A stretch of DNA of 64,000 nucleotides, taken from positions 6,361,667 through 6,425,666 of the forward strand of contig OX424568.1 in NCBI GenBank assembly GCA_949152475.1. The letters are read 5' to 3'. The notes below the pieces were generated by a model that saw only the letters and a list, made by a program, of their open reading frames with translations, was not told the DNA's origin and made no database searches. A program made the translations under genes and the position numbers. Source of the DNA: Terebella lapidaria. Its lineage: Eukaryota > Annelida > Polychaeta > Terebellida > Terebellidae. Shown here in pieces: positions 34,568 through 43,934 of this stretch (its first letter is position 1; each line of letters begins with the position of its first letter).

Positions 34568-35884
34568 TGTCAAGAAGTATGGTTTGGGTACGACTCGTGA
34601 ACAGAAAACACCAGTATGTTAATAAATGAGAATTATATTTAAACAAGGCGAATTATATACAAGATGATCGTTATGAGAATTTTGATATGAACAACCCTTA
34701 TACCAGGATACACAATTAGACAATTTACCCACTACAAATATCTATCCCGAGTACAAATGTCCACAATGCAGTGCCACTTCCACAAGGCAACAAGGCGTTC
34801 CACTGAGACAGCTGGGGACGATCCCACGACGTAGTTTTGGCTGTCCCACGAAGACACAGGTCCCACGAAGATAGGTGGTGGTCCCACGTAGACTGCAAGC
34901 GAGTCCCTAACACAGGACAAAGGGCGAGACCGTCTGCACGATGACAGGGACAATGGCGAGACGACAGACAGTTTACACGCACCGCATGGCTGGTCGACTC
35001 TCAATATCAGGTTGACAATCTTTACACAGTACTTGAAACTACAAGTAAAAACACTAGAGTTACCAAATTGTTTACACGACACAAATCGTTCAACTCAATG
35101 TATCTATGGATACCCCTATACATGTAATAAATGACAAAACCGGTTTACTCACGGTCACTGATCTCCACCCAAGCTCCACATCCACTGCACACAACCATCA
35201 GGCATAAAATTTTCGGTATGCACAGTATAGATTCCAATCTGCCATCTGGCAGTAAATTAAAGATTTCAAAATTGACATCCGTCAATTATTTTACAATGCC
35301 TTCTGGCAATAACTCAAATTCACCAATTGACATCCGTCAATCGTCCTACATTGCCATCCGGCAAAATCCACAAAAGTTTGTTCCATCCGGAACTATGCCA
35401 TCTGGCATACTTCAGAAATCACTTCACGCTATCCAGCGTATATACATTAGTAAGGCCATCCGGCCACAGCTACGGCATCCGCCAACTCCAGTCACGTACG
35501 TGTTATCATCTGACCACATTCATAATTGCAATACCCAACCTTTGGCAGTGCAGTGGAATATATAGCATGGGTGGCCACACCTAAAAAACTATCACAGCTC
35601 CTTTGAGCTGTTTGTAATAAACCTGAGTTGCAGGAAATATCGTTTATAACAAAGCCTGGTGTGCACACAACCCAGACAGAACCGGCCAATACCAGTATAT
35701 TCAGGTACCTAAAACTCAACGCGCGTTTACCAAGTGGCTGGACCAGTGACCAGAAATATTTCTTCACACCTCAGTAATTTCAACCACGCTGGGGAAGGAA
35801 CCTGCAAATATAAGTAGTGCAATTACACAAGTGAAAGGTTATCCGCCACCACACCGTTATAAAAAAACATGTCACTGTGTGACA
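34568..35884 (+). mobile_element. Solo LTR, 1,317 bp
   Basis: The segment begins TGTCA and ends TGACA, and is flanked by CAGGT at 34563-34567 and 35885-35889. This is the standard TG..CA structure with a 5-bp duplication. Removing it joins the foldback terminus TAGTGCAGGT to TCTTAGC, exactly as at the opposite terminus. Inside are a TATA-like element near 35559 (GAATATATAGC) and AATAAA near 35614, so the likely transcription orientation is plus. The array of small hairpins at 35239-35483 lies just upstream of the TATA-like element, in what would be U3. No internal retroelement sequence remains. Confidence 0.88.
35239..35483. other. Array of ten micro-hairpins with ATCY-type tetraloops and covarying stems
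   Basis: Perfect short inverted repeats with a four-base loop occur about every 28 bp. The stems and loops are CTGCC-ATCT-GGCAG (35239), AATTGAC-ATCC-GTCAATT (35270), TGCC-TTCT-GGCA (35297), ATTGAC-ATCC-GTCAAT (35326), TTGCC-ATCC-GGCAA (35351), GTTCC-ATCC-GGAAC (35380), TATGCC-ATCT-GGCATA (35394), ACGCT-ATCC-AGCGT (35426), GGCC-ATCC-GGCC (35454) and GGC-ATCC-GCC (35474). The loop is ATCC or ATCT in nine of ten (TTCT once), while the stems differ but always pair. The sequence between hairpins is not repeated. Function unknown. Confidence 0.85.
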
Positions 35885-36354
35885 CAGGTTCTTAGCAAAA
35901 AAATTGTTCACATTGTGATAAAAGCATGAAACTTTGCAGAGGGGTAGAGTATCACCCACTGATCAATATAAGCTAGGGAGCCATTCTCAATATGGCCTGT
36001 GGCGGATATGGCAGCCATTTTTCTTTTTGCAGTGAATCATCTTCAAATGGCCGGTTCGCGAAATTCGTTATTTCTATCTATGCCTGTCAAATATTATCCA
36101 ATATCCACAAAATTGGTATCAAACTGATCGGAATAACAAGGCCAACTCACCTATAACGAAAAAAGATAATTAGATTGAATGTTGTGTAGCAATATGTAAA
36201 AAAACCCCAGTTTTTTGCTTGAATTTTGCGAATTATTCATGGATCTCATAGTCGGGCAGTATAATAGGTGTGCTTGCATCCTCTCCTCCCCCTCCCCCGA
36301 TGATTTTCTGAAATTAATTTCTTTAAGTAATTTCGAACATATTACTGATTATTA

Positions 36355-37323
36355 GGCCATCGTTTTTTTATTAATTGTTTTACAAACTTTTTCGCTCTAA
36401 AAATTTTAAGTCGGTCGGTAGGAAGGATTAAAAATAAAACTTGCTGAAAATATGTGGTCGGGCAAATAAAAAAAAAATGTAACAGTGAAAAATTGATCAT
36501 TTCCTACAATTTCATATACCAGCGTGTGTACGCGCTCACACTCGCATGTGCATTTATGCGACCCAGAAATACCCCTGGGCATAAACAGATAGAGTCGAAA
36601 CTCACCTTTAGTATCAGCATAGAAATGGAGAGAGTATTTTTTTCACAATTGTTAACGGTACTGTCGCAACCCTACTATTTTATTTTCATCAAAAGCAACG
36701 GAAATCTCATCACATTCCATCCTGTGCTTAATTTTAGTTTTTCATCATGTACTTGTCACAGGTCTAGAGGGTTCAGAAAACTGCTGCGGTATTGTCACCT
36801 TAATGAAATTCAGACAATGTGGCCATGATGGCTGATAATTGGAAGATTAGGATATACGTCCAAAATGGCTGCCAAAATTCTTGAAGATTTAAATGTGAAA
36901 GTCAAATATACGGGCTCAAATTCTGGAGATCAACCTATGAAAGTACACATAGAAATGATAATTGTCAAGAAATTGCACCATTGAATAATCTTAATATATG
37001 GATTATCAGTTATATTCAAATGAGAAATGGCAGTGATACCTGCAAAAATAACTATGAGCAAGTCATTGTAGCAAAACCACAGTCAAAGGCACAGACAAAC
37101 AGACAGACATACGGGGAGACAGATAACCGGTGTGAATTGGTGAAAAAAGACTAAATTCCTTTGCATAACCATGGAGGCAAAGACACATTTTTATCAGTGC
37201 ATTTTTTTTCCAGTCGGTGGGTAGCATAAAAATAACAACAGGAACTGCTGAATTTATTTCTCATCGGCCAATTTTGAGTGGAGTCGGCGGGTTTGTAAAA
37301 CAATCAATTAAAAAATAATGGCC
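36355..37323 (+). mobile_element. 969-bp TIR element (GGCCAT termini), copy 1
   Basis: The left end is GGCCATCGTTTTTTTATTAA and the right end, reverse-complemented, is GGCCATTATTTTTTAATTGA. Both continue TTGTTTTACAAAC. TTA is present on both sides (36352-36354, 37324-37326), compatible with a 3-bp TTA duplication as in PIF/Harbinger elements, but that assignment is only a guess. It encodes no transposase. A 124-codon ORF at 36454-36828 has an identical translation in copy 2, which reflects the near-identity of the copies and not proven coding. It lies in the left arm of the giant foldback. Confidence 0.88.
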
Positions 37324-39038
37324 TTAATACTGTTTCTAGAGATCCATCGCTGGCAAATATGGTTTTCTGGGCCGTTTTCAAAATGGCCGCCGTTGAATAC
37401 TCTGAAATCATGTTTTGGGCTATATCTCAGCTTCTGTTGCAGGTAGAGACATGGTTTTGGTGTCTATACCTTTTTGATATTGTTTTTGATATTGGGGAAT
37501 CCAATTTTATCAATGCTGAGTACCTGTGACTGTTGATTACTTAAGAATTACGAATGGCTGACAATGAAACTGGCGAAAAGCACATTTCCAACCATGGTGC
37601 GTCTGATATGAGTAGAAATCCTAAAATAGGCCAGATTGATAGTAAAAGCAGTTCCAGTCCCACATATCAAGCTCAAAGGTAACAATCAATTTACAGATTT
37701 GGTGCCAAGGTGGATTCTTTTGAATTCCTGGATACATGACTCGATGATGAATGCGATGTTCGTTTGTGGTCTCTGGAATATATTGCATTTTCCTGGCATT
37801 CACCTAGTAAGATGGTAAAAAATACAAATGAACTAGTATTTAGGGTCTGCATAAACCATCGTTATCAGTTGTGCGTGGACTGCAACACTTTTTACTCCAC
37901 AGAAATCAAATCCAAGATGGCCCTCACGGCCAACAGATAATTTCTGAATTTAAGTAAGGCCTCTGCATAAAAATTACCAGGGATAAAACTAAACAATCCA
38001 ATGATATACCAGTACGGATTCTGAAATTTCCCTTCTATTGCATTGGAATCAAGGCACCAAGAATGCCAGTAAAGTTCACTTCTACCACGTGTTTGTTGAT
38101 CTTATCAGCTGCCATTAACATGGGAAATATCTCTGCCTCAACATCCATGCACCCGTTTTGTTCTGGGTTGCAAATGGAGCATGTTCGTTGTTGATTGGTT
38201 TCCGGTTGACAAAGGAGTTGCCCCTTATGTGTGATACAGTCATGACATGTGATTTGTTTGTCCAGAACGATATGACAGTTACCTGAAAACGATGCAGTAG
38301 CTCAAGATAAATGTTATTTGCCAATGATAGCTTTGACCTCTAGTCTGAAGAATAATTACACGACAAATTTGGAATGGCATTTACATGTATACATTTCAAG
38401 TTAGACTTTTTTGCATTCGCAAAATTGACAAGGGTTTTTGCAATGACATTTGACACAAGAACAAAGACACCCCTGACACAAGATATTGTGGTTGACATGG
38501 GAAATTTCTTGTCGTCTGTCTCATTCCATCCATGTCCTGTAGGGTTTTGAACAACCCCTAGTGGTTAATGGGCTCTAGTCCCTGTGCTTACGAGGTCAAT
38601 GTTGATATCATAAAAAACAGATTCAAGGACAGCTCACTGACCAATTGCATCATCACAGACCAATTGCATCGTCTCAGCTCAGATGATACTAACATATAAA
38701 GGAGAACGCGCTGTCAGATCCAGTGAATGCATGAAATAGGATCATGAATTTATCACTAATGACATCAACGTTGACTTTGTCGGGATGAAGGTTCTATTTC
38801 ACAAGATCAGTCATATACAATGAATTCCTGAAACAAATGATGTGCTAGAACAACATATCAGAATACCTCCAATTAAGGACACGAACTAGAGCCCATTAAC
38901 CAGTAGGGGTTGTTCAAAACACCACAGACCATGGATGGACTGAAACAGACAACAAACATGGTTCCCATCTAGACCATAATGCCTTTTGTCAAAGATGTCT
39001 TTGACCTTTGTGTCAAATGCCACTGCACAAAATATAGT

Positions 39039-40007
39039 TACCCTCGCCCCGTAGGGGGGCGAGGGTATTGCAATTGGGTCTGTCCGTTTGTATGTCTGTT
39101 TGTTTGTTTGTTTGTTTGTTTGCTTGCTTGTTTGTTTGTTTGTTTGTCTGTCTGTCCGTCCGCGCGCATATCTCAAAGGAGAATGGTCACATAATTGAAT
39201 CACATAATTGACTTTAACTCCGGTTCTACTCGATATTAATTTTTCCAACTATTTTTGTATTTTTCTTTGGCCATTTCCCGATCGTATGGTGTACGACCGA
39301 TGGTCGTACGTCGAAAACTCTCCATTATAGCCCGATGTCGAAAAATTGGGGGTCACAATTTCAGTTATTTTTGGCCAGCGACGTTTCAGTGCAAATGTCT
39401 GTGCTCATAACTCAAAGGCAAACGGTCCGATCGATTTGAAATTTATAGAACTAGAGTGCTATGATGGTGGCTCAGACCCTTCAAAATTTTGCTCTAACTC
39501 CGGTTCTATTTGATATTAATTTTTCCAACTATTTTTGTATTTTTCTTTGGCCAATTCCCGATCGTTTGGTGTACGACCGATGGTCGTACGACGAAAACTC
39601 TCCATTATCGCCGGATGTCGAAAAATTGGGGGTCACGATTTCGGTTATTTTTGGCCAGCGACGTTTCAGTGCAAATGTCTGCGCTCATAACTCAAAGGCA
39701 AACGGTTCGATAGATTTGAAATTTATAGGGCTGGAGTGCTATGGTAATGGCTCAGTCCCTTTCAAATTTTGCCAAAATCGGATGAAAACGGTTGCCATGG
39801 CAACTGAAAAAATAAAATCACATAATTGACTATAACTCCGGTTCTAATCAATATTAAATGTTCAACCTATTTTTGTATTTTTCTTTGGCCAATTCCCAAT
39901 CGTATGGCGTACAACCGATGGTCTTAAGACCAAAACTCTCAATTATCGCCTAATTTTAGTGACTAAATCTGAAGGGCGAGGGTCTGCAATCTCTGATTGT
40001 CTCGTTT
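39039..40007 (+). mobile_element. CCCTCGCCC-family element, copy 2
   Basis: It starts TACCCTCGCCCCGTAGGGG and ends GGGCGAGGGTCTGCAATCTC followed by TGATTGTCTCGTTT, the same ends as the copy at 22821-24145 in opposite orientation. A TTTG/TGTC simple repeat lies at 39090-39165. Internal units of about 330 bp with TTGCCATGGCAAC and GGCCAGCGACGTTTCAGTGC are shared. It lies in the right arm of the giant foldback and interrupts it. Confidence 0.85.
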
Positions 40008-41489
40008 GCTGTGTAATCGTTCTTGAGACTAGAGGTCAAGCTGGGATTGGCATACAATTTGTCGGGAGCTACTGCATTGTTCTCAGTTCACTGTCATACC
40101 ATGCTGCACAAAAAATACACATATTTCTGTGCCCTACATAAGGGGTAATCATTTTTACAGTTTCGTTCTACCTGGCAAATGAAGCATGGTAATCATTTTT
40201 AAACACATCAGCACGATTATGCTACTGTGTCAACAGGAAAGCTTCACAACAATGACCATGCTTCATTTGCCAGGCAGAACGAAACTGGTGGGTGTTGAGG
40301 CAGGGACCCTTCCCATGTTCATGACCGCTGATAAAACGATCAAAGAATGATAGGGATCTTTACTGGCATTTCATTGTACCATGATTACAATGCAATAGAA
40401 GGGAATTTACAGGATTTGTATTAGTCCATTATTGGATTGTTACGTTCCAATACTAATTCTTATGCAGAGACATTGCTTATATTCAAATATTATTTGTTGG
40501 CTTTGGTAGCCATCTTGGATTTCCCTTGTTTTCCCAGAAGTGAAAAGGTGTTGCATTACATGCACAACTATTAAAGAAGGCTTCTGCATACCCAACATAC
40601 TGGTTCATGTGCATTTTTGACTTTCTTTCCAGGTCAAATGACAGAAAACTGCACTCTGTTTTAATGACTACAAGCGAGCTTCGCATTCCTCATCAAATCA
40701 TGTGTCCAGGAATTCAAAACAATTCACCTTGGCAATATTTCTGTAATTTGATTCTTTTCTTCTGAGCTTGTTATGTGGGAATGGAACTGCTTTCACTATC
40801 ATTTTGGTCCCCTCTCAGGGTTTCTACGCAATATCATTCGCACCTTGTCAGACATTTTTAATTCTGAAGCAACCAACAGACACAGGTACTCAGCAATGAC
40901 AGAATTGGATTCTTCAGTATCAAAAACATGGGGAAAGACACCAAAACCATGTCTCTACCTGCAATAGAAGCTGAGGTATGGCCAAAAACATGATTTCGGC
41001 GTTTTCGATGGTGGCCATTTTGAAAAAGGCCCAAAACAACCATTTTCGCCAGTGGTGGGTCTCTGGAATCTCCCTAATGATCAATAATAGGATGAAATCT
41101 AACTAAAAAAATTGATTTCAGATGACCATGCGGTCAGGGGGTGCAGGCACACCTGTTGTACATGTCCGACTACGAGATCCAGAGATAACTTGTCAAAATT
41201 CAAGCAAAAAATACTGTTTTTTAGACATATAGCCGTAGAGTGTTCGATATAATTATCTTTTTTGTTATGAGTGGGTTGGTCTTGTTATTCCGGTCAGTTT
41301 GATACCAATTTTGTTGATATTGGGTAATATTTGACATGCACAGGTAGAAATAACCAATTCCCCAAACCGGCCGTTTTAGGTCGATTTACTGCAAAAAGAA
41401 AAATGGCCGCCATATCCGCCACAGGCCATATTGAGAATGGCTCCCTAGCTTATATTGATCAGTGAGTGATACTCTACCCCTCTGCAAAG

Positions 41490-42244
41490 TGTAGTAATTT
41501 TAGCGACTGTAACCCCCGTCCCTCCCGCGCATACATATTCCCACAACAAACATTCATTCTACATGACTTACATACAGGACAAGTACACACTATACGATCA
41601 CAAGCATAAACTCCATGTAGTCATGGTTACACACACAGGTCAATCCACATGCACTTGCGGCCCCATTCATTCAGTACATCGACCATCGACCTAGTTAGTT
41701 TCGGCCTTGACCTTCACAAGCACCTACTTCTAAACATAGAACATGACATGCATAACACTCACATCACGTGCACAGATACAGACCACAGTAGTCAAGACAC
41801 GCGCCGGGGAAACCCACTTTCCCGGTGACATCAGCTCATACCACCACACATCTATCCAATCACAACACCGCAGACATTTGGCGGGAAAACCTACACCACA
41901 TGTTGCCGGCCCCGGCTTTTCTCAGGGAGTTGAGTAAATGGCCGCAGTGAGCATAGACGTGTTGAAATATTGCTAGAAGTTTGGCCGTGCTCGTATTGGA
42001 CTATATCAGTTAACTGTGGACTAAATATATGTGAATTGTAACAGAGAAGGACTATAGTTTCTGGATATCTTGTCGACAGGGAAATCACCGGACGTAGGTG
42101 TGTTTGCGGCCTTAGATGTGACTGTCTGAGTCATTGGACATTGTCGCCCGAATAAATTATTGAACTGTAGCTGCCGGCCTTGTGATTTACACAACGATCA
42201 CAGACATTCGGCCTAATATCGGCCATCGAACGATATTCTTCACA
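41490..42244 (+). mobile_element. Solo LTR, 755 bp
   Basis: The segment begins TGTAGTAATTTTAGCGACTG and ends GATATTCTTCACA, and is flanked by AAAG (41486-41489 and 42245-42248). Deleting it and one AAAG restores CTGCAAAGTTTCATGC, exactly what the opposite foldback arm shows at 35925-35945. AATAAA stands at 42151-42156, about 90 bp before the end. The type (Gypsy or BEL) cannot be decided without internal sequence. Confidence 0.88.
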
Positions 42245-42310
42245 AAAGTTTCATGCTTTTATCACAATGTGAACAATTCCTCCAAAATTATGAGCTAAGA
42301 ACCTGCACTA

Positions 42311-42370
42311 TTTGAGCATGTTGTACATGGAAAAGCGCTATATAAAAGCTTGCAATTATTATTTATTATC
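42311..42370 (+). mobile_element. tRNA-derived SINE, 3' part
   Basis: Continuation of the SINE interrupted at 34557: TTTGAGCATGTTGTACATGG, then AAAGCGCTATATAAAAGC and a TTATTATTTATT tail, ending at the ATTATC duplication. Confidence 0.8.
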
Positions 42371-42410
42371 TGGCGGCCGCCACTTAATTATGTGGCGGCC
42401 GCCACTTACT
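42371..42410. repeat. Palindromic 22-bp tandem repeat, right half
   Basis: Units 3 and 4 of the repeat described at 34241-34284. Here both palindromes TGGCGGCCGCCA are perfect, and the spacer is CTTAATTATG. Confidence 0.85.
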
Positions 42411-43457
42411 TAGTGTTTTAACACAGCATTTTGGTCTATCCATAGAAATTCATTTTAAAATAAATAAAATTTACATTTTATTTGTATACATTATTGATAT
42501 ACTAAGTCGATATTATCAAATTACTAACCCGGGATTTAAAAAAGAAATCTTCTTTCCCTCCCCCCCCCCCCCCCTTCGAAAACCAGCATCCCATAGGATG
42601 TATATTGTAGTCCCATTTTCTTGTAGGATACCTGTATATCTCATTGGCGTGTGCAGAGGGCGAGCGACGCTTGAAAATCTGGGAGAACTGTTGCAGTAAA
42701 AAAAAACTGTTGACGTGAAACTGACATTCATACAATAAAGCATACTGAAAATTTTGATTTTTTTTTTTATTATAAACGAAACATTGTGAATATCTCAATC
42801 TAAATTCCACTGAACTTTTGATCTAGAAATCGAGTTGACAGTGTCTATATTTGAAGCACCTACGCCAGCTTGTCAGTACCATCCAATGAATCATGGGAAT
42901 TTCCCATTAATTTAAACAGGGGTAAAAATTATTAAAACCGGGAATAAATTATCAAAACCGGGAATAGGCCTAAACTATTAGTTCTTTGTTAAATATTTTT
43001 TCCCGATTTGAATACTTCTTTCCCAGCTTTAATATTCTTTCCCAGTTTAAAACCGGGAAAGAATATTAAAATATAAGTTAAGAATATTAAAATATAAGTT
43101 AAGAATATTAAAATATAAGTTAAGAATATTAAAATATAAGTTAAAAACAACTGCCTGGGTTGTCTGCCAGATCAAGGGATGTTTATTGTGACTTAGTCTT
43201 AATTATATTTCAATGTTAATTTTTCCTCTCCATATGCTTTTCCATGCATGAAAAAAAGTTTTCCAAATTTTTCTGCACCTATCTTGGTGAATCGCATGTA
43301 GTTCGCTAATAACTGCATTAATATTCTTAATATTGTGGAATGCAATATTGCTTTAACAAAGTTTTGGAATACTAGATACGTTTTTATTTAATATGAGCAG
43401 TGTGACCTGTTGTAATAGAATGCATATAGATGTACTACGATAGTGGCACTGCTTTAA
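42411..43457. repeat. Intergenic, with a CCGGGAAT palindromic cluster and a 21-bp tandem repeat
   Basis: A C run lies at 42559-42575. Between 42915 and 43070 the words AAACCGGGAATA and TATTCTTTCCCAG occur in both orientations. 43061-43144 is four copies of AAGAATATTAAAATATAAGT+T (21 bp). No gene is supported. Confidence 0.7.
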
Positions 43458-43843
43458 AGTGATATTGGCAGAAAGTTACGGATTTTGCCACACCTTTCTG
43501 ATCGAACGAATAATACATAATATATCTGCACTTGTATGCCCAAAGATGCCTCTTTCTGATTTACTTCGTTGCGATTTTCTGGTGGAGATGGTCTGAGTTT
43601 GTTTACATTACCGCCATTCTCGGTGCTTTGTTTCTCTTGGTGCAATGCGATTCAAGCTTTCTCGAATATGTTCGAGCCAATCGAGCGTGAACCAGGTTAA
43701 GTGGCTAGCGGCGGCTAGCACCGTCATATGCTTGATTTTTCAATCTGATCAAGCCTAGTTCGTTTTGTAACCTATGTTTTTTCTGAGACCACAAGCATAT
43801 ATGTAGTTGATTTGGAACAAATAATTTTTCTGCCAATATCACT
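43458..43843. mobile_element. TTAA-flanked 386-bp MITE (piggyBac-like)
   Basis: The terminal inverted repeats AGTGATATTGGCAGAAA and TTTCTGCCAATATCACT are perfect over 17 bp, and TTAA stands directly outside each end (43454-43457, 43844-43847). TTAA duplication is the hallmark of piggyBac and a few related groups. There is no transposase. Confidence 0.85.
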
Positions 43844-43934
43844 TTAACAACCGTCATTATTACTTTCTGCTCAGTGAGCGCGTAACAGTTTCCGGCCCAT
43901 GTATGCAGCTTGCTATTTCTTCTAAATTCCATGA

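Larger units (their letters stand above)
34558..42310. mobile_element. 7.75 kb giant foldback element (two ~1.85 kb inverted arms), carrying four later insertions
   Basis: The ends are TAGTGCAGGTT (34558) and AACCTGCACTA (42310), inside one SINE, with TTT on both sides. After removing four insertions (34568-35884, 36355-37323, 39039-40007, 41490-42244) about 3.7 kb remains. That remainder folds on itself around 38690, and each arm is about 1.85 kb. Matching arm pairs include 35890-36300 with 41100-42304, 37330-38180 with 40290-41060, and 38180-38580 with 38880-39038 plus 40008-40290. The arms are diverged by perhaps 15-30 percent. I found no transposase or other ORF in the arms. It is either a foldback transposon or a non-autonomous element that grew by inverted duplication. 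Confidence 0.85.

Noticed and set aside
35131-35565. 144-codon ORF across the micro-hairpin array
   Set aside because: The hairpins fall in different reading frames, so coding cannot explain the repeated ATCY loops. The interval is inside an LTR.
42555-42576. C-run / G-quadruplex-like signal
   Set aside because: A plain homopolymer run, probably polymorphic or sequencing-prone; there is no spaced G-tract pattern.
43454-43645. 63-codon minus ORF
   Set aside because: It lies within a TTAA-flanked MITE and is not conserved with anything recognised.
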